DNA from: JBMNIZ01 sp050951405
GTDB taxonomy: Bacteria; Bacillota; DULZ01
Assembly (NCBI GenBank): GCA_050951405.1
Contig: JBMNIZ010000004.1
Location: forward strand, 5,254 to 69,253
Direction of reading: 5' to 3'
Length of the DNA: 64,000 nucleotides
In this document: positions 55,647-63,961 of the stretch, in pieces
Layout of the letters: every line of letters starts with the position of its first letter
Numbering within the stretch: position 1 is the first letter of the stretch
The notes under the pieces: model-generated
Database searches by the model: none
What the model was told of the DNA's origin: nothing
Seen by the model: only the letters and a program-made list of their open reading frames with translations
Translations under genes and position numbers: made by a program

Positions 55647-55953
55647 TTACGGCAATTCAATCACACTTTTTTGCATGGAACGGCGGTAGAGGAGAAAATT
55701 GCGACCCACCACCTGCACTATCTCCGCACCGGTGGCTTCTGCCAGTTTCCTGGCAACCTGCTTAGGTTCTTCCCCCGCAATTCTGAAGCAGCTTCACCTT
55801 GATCAGTTCTCGCGCCTCCAAAGCTTCGTCAATCTGGGTTAAAACATTGTCGGTAATTCCGCCTTTGCCGATATGAACAATAGGGTCGATCCCCGTCCCC
55901 AGGGCCCGTAAAAACCTCTTTTGCTTGCCAATCAATCTTTGCTTACTAACCAA
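55647..55953 (-). CDS. yhbY: RNA-binding protein YhbY (one frameshift)
   Basis: CRM-domain ribosome assembly protein. QRLIGKQKRFLRALGTGIDPIVHIGKGGITDNVLTQIDEALEARELIKVKLLQNCG then a frame change in a run of five G (near 55776). Beyond it the correct frame reads EEPKQVARKLAEATGAEIVQVVGRNFLLYRRS and stops at 55647. About 101 residues, the usual length. Confidence 0.9.
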
Positions 55954-56056
55954 AGGTTAGCCTGCACCTCCCGCATGATGTTGTTACGCTATTATAGCAT
56001 ATTTCCCACCTGTATTCACTCCAAAAAGCGCCTTTTGCCCCTGGGGTTTATATAAA

Positions 56057-56076
56057 AGACAGGCCAAGGCCTGTCT
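56057..56076. repeat. Duplicated terminator hairpin, left copy
   Basis: AGACAGGCCAAGGCCTGTCT, a 20-base sequence with 9-base arms, identical to 60383-60402. Left target duplication of the IS1182-family element; it was originally part of one terminator. Confidence 0.85.
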
Positions 56077-56265
56077 CAGACTGTAGACAAAGTCTTATGA
56101 AATACAAACCTTGGCCGATCCTTGGTTTGCATTTTCATTTATAATTCATAATTGCCGTGCGCAAAAAATCTTTGGCAAAAGTGTAAAAAAGCCAGTAATT
56201 GCAGGCATTTTCAGCCCTTTTAACGAAATTATATTATGGGAAAAACCAATAGCCGGGGTGATAAA

Positions 56266-57478
56266 ATGCTTGCGAAAAAAGACCGTGAAGCTGTTAACCA
56301 AATGGAAATTGTTTGCATAGACAGCCTGGGTTCCGGAAAACCATCTGCTTAGAGCCGTCCAGGAGAGTATTGACTTTAGCTTCATCTATGATGAAGTAAA
56401 AGACCTGTATTCAGAAAACCATGGGCCGTCCCAGTGTAGATCCGGTTGTTCTAATTAAGCTGTTGATCCTGCAGGCACTCTATGGCATCCGTTCAATGCG
56501 GCAGACCATAGAAGAGGTAAAAGTAAACGTCGCTTACCGCTGGTTTCTGGGATATGGCTTGCAGGAGCCAGATCCCTCACTTCTCTACCTTTGGCAAGAA
56601 TTACGTGAGACGGTTTCAGGAAAGCGACATTTTTGAAAAATTTTTGCGCGTGTTCTCGAAGAAGCCATTAACTGCGGGTTTCTCAACACCAGCGCCATTT
56701 TCATTGATGCCACTCATGTCAAAGCCAGCGCCAATAAGAAGAAGTACATCAAAAAAATGGTCAGGCATCGTGTACATAAATACAAACGTGATTTGCTTTA
56801 TGAAATTAACGAGGATAGGAAATCCCATGGCAAGGAACCGTTTGCTGATGATGAAGACGAAGGCAATGATTCCGGAGATGAAGCAGGCACCCCGGCTGAC
56901 GGCGGCAAAAAACGAGAAATCATAGAAAGTACAACAGACCCGGAAAGCGGCATGTTCTACAAGAGTGAAAAGGAGAAATGCTTTGCCTATACTGTAACCG
57001 TTGCCTGTGATATGAATAATTTTTGTCTTGGGATTAAAAGCAGCTCCCGGCAATGTTCACGACAGCCAGGTTTTCTCCGATGTTTTCCAGCAAGTCATTG
57101 AACAGCACCCCGAAGTCGAGTCTGTAGTTACAGATTCTGCATACAAAACCCCGGCCATCTGCCGGGAGATAGTCGAAGCCGGCAAAGATCCTATCATGCC
57201 GTACAAGCGCCCTATGACAAAGAAGGGCTATTTCAGAAAACGTGATTAATATTTATGATGAATACTACGATTGCTACATTTGCCCCAATAACCAGATTTT
57301 AAAGTACAGCACCACCAACCGGGATGGTTACCGTGAATACAAGAGTGATCCTAAAATTTGCATCGGCTGTGAGCATAGAATGAAGTGCACACAGAGCAAA
57401 AATTTTACCAAGGTTATCACCCGTCATTTATGGGAGCCTTATGTGGAAATAGCTGAAGATCTTAGGTACACACGATCG
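56266..57478 (+). pseudogene. IS1182-family transposase, N-terminal part (frameshifted, split)
   Basis: Starts ATG 56266 (MLAKKDREAVNQMEIVCIDSL). The frame changes near 56331, 56560, 56645 and 57040-57250; joined, it reads NHLLRAVQESIDFSFIYDEV, GRPSVDPVVLIKLLILQALYGIRSMRQTIEEV, FIDATHVKASANKKK (catalytic D), VVTDSAYKTPAICREI, and a Cys-rich YDCYICPNN...CIGCEHRMKCTQ segment. IS21 interrupts it after DLRYT. With this many shifts plus the insertion it is inactive. Confidence 0.85.
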
Positions 57479-57587
57479 TGTCAATGGCCATTTGAAAAAC
57501 CGCATTTTTGGTCACTAAAAAACCAGCAATTTTGGCCATGAAAAACCAGCAGTCATACAGAATTTAATCCTTGCGATAACGGTAGAG

Positions 57588-57641
57588 GAATTGCCTAGGC
57601 AGGCAGGGAGGGAGCGTAGCGGAACGCCTCCTAGGCAATTC
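57588..57641. repeat. Long hairpin in the IS21 element
   Basis: GAATTGCCTAGG and CCTAGGCAATTC (12 bases, perfect) around a 30-base loop containing GGGAGCGTAGCGGAAC. It lies just past the istB stop. Confidence 0.75.
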
Positions 57642-57663
57642 GCACTCGCTTAATCCGGTTTAT

Positions 57664-58453
57664 TTAGCCTGTAGTTGCCGCTATCTTATTTGTTGGTTGT
57701 ATTAATCGGTTTCTTACCCGATAACTGTTCCCCCTAAGGTTAAACACATGGGCATGGTGTAGTAAGCGATCTAAGATAGCTGCAGCAGTACTCATGTTCA
57801 CAAAAAGAGTGCCCCATTCTCCAAAATCCAGGTTGCTGGTAATGATCAAAGAACGGTTTTCGTAAGCTTTGGTGACCAGCTGGAAAATATGGTCTGATGC
57901 GGTTTCATCCATGGACACATAGCCCAGTTCGTCCAGAATGATAAGGTCATTTTTTAAGATATTGTTAATCTTTCTGTTCAGGCTGTTATCGGCTAAAGCT
58001 GCATAAAGCTCGGCAATGAGGTCCGTGAGTGTGTAAAAACGGACTTGGTAACCTTTTAGCACTGCCTTAACTCCCAGGGCAATGGCCAGGTGGCTCTTGC
58101 CTACTCCCGGTGGACCCAGAAAGATGATGTTCTCCTTGGCTTCGATAAATTGAAGGGTTGCCAGATCATAGATGCTTTGTTGGGTGATGCTGTTTTGTGA
58201 AACTACAATCAAATTCTTCCAAAGTCTTTATCTGGGGAAAGCAGGCTCTTTTCATTCTTTTTTCTTGTTGGGTCTTGTCTCTATGTTCCACCTCCTTGTT
58301 AATAACATAGGCTAAGAAATCCAGGTAGGATGGTTCTTCTTCCAGCGCCAATTCATTAACATCGTCAAGGATGTTTCTAATATGGGGAAGTCTTAACCTT
58401 TTTAAATTCTGTTCCAGGGTTTTCCGATCGGCGGTTGGTATTTGTCTAATCAC
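57664..58453 (-). CDS. istB: IS21 helper ATPase IstB (one frameshift)
   Basis: AAA+ ATPase that selects target DNA. The N-terminus (RQIPTADRKTLEQNLKRLRLPHIRNILDDV) and the Walker part (IIFLGPPGVGKSHLAIALG; DLIILDELGYV) read in different frames, joined near 58196. The C-terminus has DRLLHHAHVFNLRGNSYR. About 260 residues. Confidence 0.9.
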
Positions 58454-59915
58454 TGGATAACCTCCTCGTAATAGCTGGTATCCCGGCGTTCTACTTCTAC
58501 TTGGTAAGGAAGGTTATCCAGCTTGTAATTGGCTCTGTTGGAACCTACTGTAGGCAGAATATTGGGGTTCTGGGATTGTTTTTGCAGTATTGATTTTAAC
58601 TTTGCGTAACCAATAGCTCCAAACTTAAGAGCTCGTTCCATGGCTGCATTGATTTCAGAAGCACTGTAATCTTCTTTTAGGGAGATGATCTTCTGCATCT
58701 GTTCTCTAAGGTGCCCTTCCCGGCGTTGGCTAAGGTGCTGCAGGTATTCTTCGGCCACCGGGGCCAAGGCTTCAAACTCAGCTTGCAGTGGATGTTTAGG
58801 CCTTTGTTTCATTTTTTGATGCTCAGGGTAGTGGTCATCGTTAATGATTACTTGGTTTTTTACCTTTTACCAAGGTATGTACAGCTACTACGTGCTCATC
58901 ATCTAGAATTTCAATCCTGTCCTCGTATCGCCTGAAATGTACTGTTTTACGGGCCAGTTTAGCGGGGACTGAATATTTGTTGTTGTCTACGGAGATAAGG
59001 GCTGTTTTGCTGGCTTTCCGGGTTTCATAGACGGGTAAGGGTGCTTCGATTGCCGGGCAACGGTTTTAGATAGTTTCGTTCTTCTATTAGGCGTTCTTGA
59101 GGTATTTTACCGGTGGTGCCATGGACTTTAGCATTGGCCACTTCCTTAAGCCACACCTGCAACTGCTGGTTTAGGTCTTCCAAGTTCTTAAATTCCCGCC
59201 CGTAGTAGAAGCTCTTTTTCAAGTACTTGACATTGGATTCTACTTTGCCCTTGCTTTCCGGATCATTGATCCCAACATGCTTTGGGTGTGAAGCCATATC
59301 TTAAAGCCAGTTCCAGAAGGGTAGAATTAAACCTCACTATCGTACCTACTCGTTCCGCTACCACAGTTTTGGCGTTGTCAAAGAGGATTGTTTTCGGGAA
59401 TCCCTCCCACATACTCGAAAGCTCGATGTAGGCAGGCGTTAAAGACGGCCATATTGAGGGAAGTGATGAACTCCGCATATCTTTCTCTTGACCAACTTAG
59501 GCAGAAAACAAAGACATAAAGCTTAACCCGCCGGCCGTTTTCGACAATGGTGCCTAAGTGGCCCCAGTCAACCTGGGCTTGTTCACCTGGCAGGGTTTCA
59601 TAGGGTTTGTATTCCCGGGAAAGTTTTGGTCGTACCTTAGAGACGTAGCGCCGGACGGTTCTTGCGGAGCCTTTATATCCCATTTTTTTAATTTCTTCAT
59701 AAATTGTTTCTGCAAACAGTTCAGGCCATTTTTCCAGTCGATTTGTGATATACTCTTTGTAAAGATCGATTTTGGAACTTCGCTGGTAGACCGGTGGTGC
59801 TTTCAAAGGCTCTTCAACATCCCAATATTTTGCTACGGTGCCACGGTCCAGGTTTAAAACGCTGTGCTGTGGCGGTCTTACTTAGGCCGGCTTTCCGACA
59901 TTCTTGAATGTTCAC
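58450..59915 (-). pseudogene. istA: IS21 transposase IstA (several frameshifts)
   Basis: GTG 59915 starts VNIQECRKAGLSKTATA. After a shift, LNLDRGTVAKYWDVEEPLKAPPVYQRS and AQVDWGHLGTIVENGRRVKLYVFVFCLSWSR (catalytic D) follow. Further changes near 59400, 59290 and 59030 lead to PESKGKVESNVKYLKKSF (catalytic E), and the C-terminal region ends at 58450. All DDE parts exist, but no single frame is open. Confidence 0.87.
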
Positions 59916-60072
59916 GATTTTCCCACACTCCTGTCATTTTTGCTCGTTCCCTTCTTTAATGTTTTGGTTCCAATGAAAATGTTGTAGGGAACGAGCTTTT
60001 TTCCTTTTCTAAATGACCGGTTTTGCGGGTTTTTCGTGACCATTTATGTCGATTTTATCATGGCCATTAACA

Positions 60073-60359
60073 GATCGAGGCAAAGAACTTTATCGTAAGC
60101 GCGGCGAGACAATTGAGCGTGTTTTTGCCGATGCCAAAGAAAAACATGGGATGCGCTCTACACGCAGCTTCGAGGCTTGAGAAAAGTGCAGCACTATCTC
60201 ACGCTTCTTTTTGCATGCATGAATCTGAAAAAGCTGGCCATGTGGAAGCGGAAACAACGGACATTACCGCCCACAACCTCCCCGCTGCAGGAGGTGCTCT
60301 CTAATATTTCAGCAATTTTATGTTTAAAAAGAATTTGGCCTTTAGGTTTTGCTTCCTAA
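60073..60359 (+). pseudogene. IS1182-family transposase, C-terminal part
   Basis: Resumes directly after the IS21 with DRGKELYRKRGETIERVFAD (catalytic E) and AKEKHGMR. After one more frame change it reads LRGLRKVQHYLTLLFACMNLKKLAMW and ends at 60359. Confirms that one gene was split. Confidence 0.85.
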
Positions 60360-60370
60360 AGGCCATTTTT
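60337..60370 (+). terminator. Terminator of the IS1182-family transposase
   Basis: GGCCTTTAGG / CCTAAAGGCC (10-base perfect stem, 8-base loop), then ATTTTT, overlapping the last codons. Confidence 0.75.
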
Positions 60371-60382
60371 GTCTACAGTCTG

Positions 60383-60402
60383 AGACAGGCCAAGGCCTGT
60401 CT
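60383..60402 (-). terminator. Terminator hairpin after the Cys-rich gene, right copy of the IS target
   Basis: Follows the stop of the 68-codon gene by 1-2 bases. Joined to the left flank (CCTGTCTTTTATATAAACC on the minus strand) it was a complete intrinsic terminator with a T tail. The IS split the stem-loop from its T tail but left a stem-loop at each end. Confidence 0.8.
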
Positions 60403-60403
60403 T

Positions 60404-60610
60404 TTAGCCAATCCTTTGCAGATCGCTCTTCTCCTTCCGGATCCTACGACGCCGCTTTTCATAAGCAGGGTCTCCTTCTTTCCAGACGTCGGAAGTGCGT
60501 TTTTTTTCCAGTACGACAGTGCTTTCCACCAGAATGAATTCATTCCTGGCGGTACAGTAATACATCAGTTCTCCTAACTTGCAATTGCCACAGTGTAAAC
60601 ACTGTTCCAT
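60404..60610 (-). CDS. Small Cys-rich protein between obgE and yhbY
   Basis: 68 residues. N-terminal C4-x2-C7-x2-C10 and C19 (EQCLHCGNCKLGELMYYCTARNEF) suggest a small metal site. The rest is charged (KRRRRIRKEKSDLQRIG). GGAGG lies 14 bases before ATG. Not recognised. Its terminator was the target of the IS1182-family insertion. Confidence 0.6.
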   Translation of the reverse strand: MEQCLHCGNCKLGELMYYCTARNEFILVESTVVLEKKRTSDVWKEGDPAYEKRRRRIRKEKSDLQRIG

Positions 60611-60643
60611 GGTGCTGAAAAATACCTCCGTTCCTCCTCTGGT

Positions 60644-61914
60644 TTAATCTCTAAATTCAAACTCCTGATCTTTAATTCGCACCACATCACCGGTCTTGGC
60701 ACCAGCCTGACGCAAGGCATCATCCACACCCATGATCTCCAAGATCTTTTGAAAACGGCGGACCGCCTCCTCATTCTCCAGATCTGTCATGGCTAAATGT
60801 TTTTCAACCTCCCGTCCCTTCACAAAATAGATTCCATCTATTACTTCTATCCTGAAACGCTCTTCTTTCGGCACATAACGTGTCTTGCGTATAAAAGTAT
60901 CGGTTTCCGGTTCCTGGGCAGGCAACTCCTCCAAGAAACGATTAACTCTTTCCAGCAAAGGGGCTATACCTTCTCCGGTAACGGCGGAAATGGGGAAGAT
61001 CTCAAGGCTTTCCCCGATTTTTTGGCGAAAGCTTTCCAACCGTTCTCGGGAGACGGGAAGATCCATTTTATTCGCCGCAATAATTTGCGGCTTCTTCCCC
61101 AATTCCCGGCTGTACAGATTAAGCTCTCTATTAATGACCGCAAAAGCTTCAGCTGGATCTCTTTCCTCACTGCTCAGATCCACCAGATGAATTAGGATCT
61201 TGGTACGATCCAAATGTTTCAGAAAATCGTGTCCCAAACCTGCTCCCTGGTGCGCACCTTCAATCAATCCAGGAATATCTGCCACCACAAAGCTCTTTCC
61301 TTCTTCCAAACTGACCACACCCAAGTTAGGTGACAGAGTGGTAAAAGGATAGTCGGCAATTTTCGGCTTGGCGGCGGAAATCCGGGCAAGAAAGGTGGAT
61401 TTTCCCGCATTAGGCAGTCCCAAAAGACCCACATCAGCGAGCAATTTCAATTCCAGTTGCAGCCATTTCTCCTCGCCGGGCTCTCCTTTTTCAGCCAGCC
61501 TGGGCACTTTGACCCGATTGCTCAGGAAACGGGCATTTCCCACGACCTCCCCTGCCTCCCCGGGCAATTATCTCCCTCTGTCCATGCCGAACCAGATCAG
61601 CCAGCAGCGCTCCCGTATCCGCATCTTTCACCAAGGTTCCTACCGGAACCCGGAGAACCAAATCCTCGCCGCTTCTGCCGTGCATTTTCTTCCCCCGTCC
61701 ATGGTGACCCCCGGCCGGCCTTATAATGCCTTTTATACTTAAAATCAACCAGGGTGCGCAGCCCTTCATCGGCTAGCAGAATAACATCTCCACCCCGGCC
61801 ACCATCACCCCCATCGGGACCGCCTTCAGGTACATATTTTTCCCGCCGGAAGGAAATTACTCCATTGCCCCCGTCTCCGGCTTTAACGTAGATTTTTGCA
61901 TAATCATGAAACAT
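60644..61914 (-). CDS. obgE: GTPase Obg/CgtA (two frameshifts)
   Basis: Essential GTPase for 50S assembly, also linked to sporulation. The Obg glycine-rich fold starts MFHDYAKIYVKAGDGGNGVISFRREKY. The frame changes near 61717 (extra C in GGCCGGGGG) and near 61536 (extra A in GGGAAAT). The rest is intact: GLPNAGKSTFLARISAAKP (G1), DIPGLIEGAHQGAGLGHDFLKH, NKMDLP (G4), and a C-terminal OCT domain (RFRIEVIDGIYFVKGREVEKH). Loss would be lethal, so errors in the sequence are the best explanation. Confidence 0.95.
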
Positions 61915-62022
61915 ATAATCACCTTAGCAATTTCAATTATAAATGCTGTTTTCCTGCTGTCAATCTTTTCCCGCTTTTTCCTTAGCTTCACCAAATCCCC
62001 GCTCCCTTAATCGGGTTACAGA

Positions 62023-62569
62023 CTAACCCCCTCCCTTTGGAATGAGACAAAGAGACTGCCAGCCCTCGGTTCCGATTTCGTAGATGGGACCAGAATCGTA
62101 AGCGATAGTTTCAGCCTCTGCTTCCTGTCCCGGAAAATCCGTCTCAGCCAGACGGTACTCTACCAGATAAGATTTTTCATCCTCTCTGAAAAGAAGCACC
62201 AATTCTTTTCCTTCTTTTCCGGCAGCTGCCGCCCAGTTGTCGATAACGAGGAGTATCCTGTCTAACAGATACCTATCCGTAACAGAGCTTTCAGCCAAAT
62301 TTGTGCGGTTAATAATTTTTAGATGAAGACCCTTTTCAAAGACTTCTAGCTGTTTACACATGAGAGACAGGACCAGCAATGGCTTTCGTAAACGCATCAG
62401 AGAACCTTTTTCCGTTATTTCCCTTAATCGTCTCTTGAAGATAATCCCGGGCTTTTTCCATCTTGTTCATTTGCAGGTAACCGGCAATTACCTGCAAATG
62501 ATTCAGGATATCGTGTTTTTGCACCCTGATCAGTTCACATACTGCGGTGAGCAGGTCATCTTCTTTCAC
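62023..62569 (-). CDS. Spo0B-like sensor phosphotransferase domain protein (one frameshift)
   Basis: About 181 residues when joined. The N-terminal helical hairpin has QKHDILNHLQVIAGYLQMNKMEKA, the histidine phosphotransfer segment of the Spo0B alpha family. The second part (LDRILLVIDNWAAAAGKEGKEL...) resembles a degenerate ATPase domain. The frame changes near 62395 (one extra G). It lies between rpmA and obgE, exactly where spo0B lies in Bacillus, supporting a phosphorelay or other signalling role. Sequence similarity to Spo0B itself is low by eye. Confidence 0.75.
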
Positions 62570-62696
62570 AAAAACCTCTCCTTCATTAAAGCATTGTCCT
62601 TAGTTTATTTCGCCCCCTGGTAAAAAGTACCTGCCTGTCCCGGCAATTGGGGCACAGTTTTTTGCAAACCGAAAAAAGACCAGGCGATAAAAGGGC

Positions 62697-62726
62697 AAAA
62701 AAAAGACCGCCTACTGGCGGCCTTTT
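62697..62726 (-). terminator. Intrinsic terminator after rpmA
   Basis: Minus strand GGCCGCC, AGTA loop, GGCGGTC, then TTTTTTT; 4 bases after the rpmA stop. Confidence 0.88.
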
Positions 62727-62729
62727 CCA

Positions 62730-63017
62730 CTAATAAGCGGCTTCGGCATAAACACTCACTCGCTTACGGTCCTTACCTATTCTTTCGTATTTAACAATAC
62801 CATCGATTAATGCAAACAAGGTATGATCTCTGCCTAAACCTACGTTATCGCCGGGATGAATTCTCGTGCCCCTTTGCCGGACAAGAATATTCCCGGCAGC
62901 AACAAACTGCCCGTCATGCCTTTTCACACCAAGCCTTTTAGCCTCACTATCCCGGCCGTTCCGAGAACTACCGACACCTTTTTTATGAGCGAAAAGCTGT
63001 AAATCAATCACAAACAT
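62730..63017 (-). CDS. rpmA: Large ribosomal subunit protein bL27 with cleavable N-terminus
   Basis: 95 residues from ATG 63017 (AAAGGAGGTG six bases upstream). The N-terminus MFVIDLQLFA-HKKGVGSSRNG matches the Firmicutes type in which Prp cuts between F9 and A10 so that the mature protein can reach the peptidyl-transferase centre. Remaining sequence (RLGVKRHDGQFVAAGNILVRQRGT) is standard. Confidence 0.97.
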   Translation of the reverse strand: MFVIDLQLFAHKKGVGSSRNGRDSEAKRLGVKRHDGQFVAAGNILVRQRGTRIHPGDNVGLGRDHTLFALIDGIVKYERIGKDRKRVSVYAEAAY

Positions 63018-63352
63018 CCTGTCCACCTCCTTTTGTGGATCTCTAAATATTGACCGTACTTTGGCAGTAATGCTTCTATACCTAATTCCATAGTGCGGAT
63101 GACCACTTGAGCTTTCTCTTCTTCGTCTCTGGACATTTGACCGGGCAGGATGCAGCTTAAAAAGCCTTCCCTGACCTTAACCCGGGGCTTGTTCGGCAAA
63201 AATTCTTTGAGACTGATGATAGCTGTTTGACTTAATACCGAAACCGCCGAACAAACAATGTCAGAACCATAAGGGGCGGCCCCTGCATGGCCGGCAAACT
63301 GAAAAGCCCGGTATTTACCATCTTCATCCACATAGATGCTTACGGTAATCAT
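63008..63352 (-). CDS. prp: Ribosomal protein L27 processing protease Prp (YsxB)
   Basis: 114 residues. Cysteine protease with H22 and C34 in FAGHAGAAPYGSDIVCSAVSVL. It lies between rplU and rpmA and overlaps the rpmA start by 10 bases, coupling protease and substrate translation. Confidence 0.96.
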   Translation of the reverse strand: MITVSIYVDEDGKYRAFQFAGHAGAAPYGSDIVCSAVSVLSQTAIISLKEFLPNKPRVKVREGFLSCILPGQMSRDEEEKAQVVIRTMELGIEALLPKYGQYLEIHKRRWTGCL

Positions 63353-63355
63353 TTT

Positions 63356-63667
63356 CTACATTTGAATGCTTTCTACGACCACTTCAGTATAGGGTTGACG
63401 ATGGCCCTGTTTCCGCCGGTAGTTCTTCTTCGGCTTGTATTTGAAGACGATAATCTTATCTCCCTTACCATGCTTCCTCACTTTCAGGACCACCTTGGCC
63501 CCTTCCAGCCAGGGACTACCGACTTTGACTCCCTCATCGCTGCTGACCAGCAACACCCGGTCAATTTCTACGGTTTCCCCTGGAGATGCCTCCAGTTTCT
63601 CAACCTTTAAAACTTGTCCCGGACTGACCCGGTATTGCTTGCCTCCTGTTTCCATAATTGCATACAT
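63356..63667 (-). CDS. rplU: Large ribosomal subunit protein bL21
   Basis: 103 residues from ATG 63667 behind GAGGAGG (six earlier codons overlap that site). MYAIMETGGKQYRVSPGQVLKVEKL, then KVRKHGKGDKIIVFKYKPKKNYRRKQGHRQPYTEV, as in all L21. Confidence 0.97.
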   Translation of the reverse strand: MYAIMETGGKQYRVSPGQVLKVEKLEASPGETVEIDRVLLVSSDEGVKVGSPWLEGAKVVLKVRKHGKGDKIIVFKYKPKKNYRRKQGHRQPYTEVVVESIQM

Positions 63668-63756
63668 AATAATTCCTCCTCGCAAAGACTCGCTGGTTTC
63701 AGGCAGGATCTCCCTTTTTTAGCCTAAACCAAGCGGTTTTCAACGACCCGGAGTTT

Positions 63757-63785
63757 AGAGTAACACAAGAGTTTTTAAATGTCAA
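63757..63785 (-). promoter_or_regulatory. rplU: Sigma-A promoter of rplU-prp-rpmA
   Basis: -35 TTGACA (63780-63785), 17-base spacer, -10 TACTCT (63757-63762). The leader to rplU is about 80 bases and holds a small AAACC/GGTTT hairpin; a protein-responsive leader is possible but I cannot confirm one. Confidence 0.7.
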
Positions 63786-63961
63786 GATGTTGAAAAACAG
63801 GGCGGCGTTTTTCAGGCAGATGAGGTCAGGAAAACAAAAGGACCAAAGAAGAGATAAGGCAGGATTTCACCTTAGAAAAAGGATCAGAAACAGCATTGAG
63901 ATTGGTTGCCGGCAATATAAGGAAGGACTAAATCCCAAAAACATAAAATACCCGGCCACTC
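63786..63961. other. Intergenic region upstream of rplU
   Basis: About 175 bases with no coding frame or hairpin I can support. Confidence 0.4.

Larger units (their letters stand above)
57479..60072 (-). mobile_element. IS21-family element nested in the IS1182-family transposase
   Basis: 2594 bp. Ends TGTCAATGGCCAT (left) and complement TGTTAATGGCCAT (right), with the internal repeated blocks typical of IS21 (GGCCATTTGAAAAACC, GGTCACTAAAAAACC, GGCCATGAAAAACC on the left). Flanked by a 5-base duplication GATCG (57474-57478 and 60073-60077). Carries istA and istB on the minus strand, overlapping as ATGA. Confidence 0.9.
56077..60382 (+). mobile_element. IS1182-family element interrupted by an IS21-family element
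   Basis: The ends are a perfect 15-base inverted repeat, CAGACTGTAGACAAA (56077-56091) and its complement (60368-60382). Without the nested IS21 it would be about 1.7 kb. It carries a frameshifted IS1182-type transposase with its own terminator (60337-60370). It is inserted into an intrinsic terminator, producing a 20-base duplication of the stem-loop. Confidence 0.87.

Noticed and set aside
56057..60402. Composite transposon carrying cargo between two ISs
   Set aside because: All internal sequence is IS1182 or IS21; removing IS21 rejoins one transposase, so it is nesting without cargo.
63668..63760. Known L21 autoregulatory leader
   Set aside because: Only a small hairpin was visible; without covariation data I could not match the consensus.
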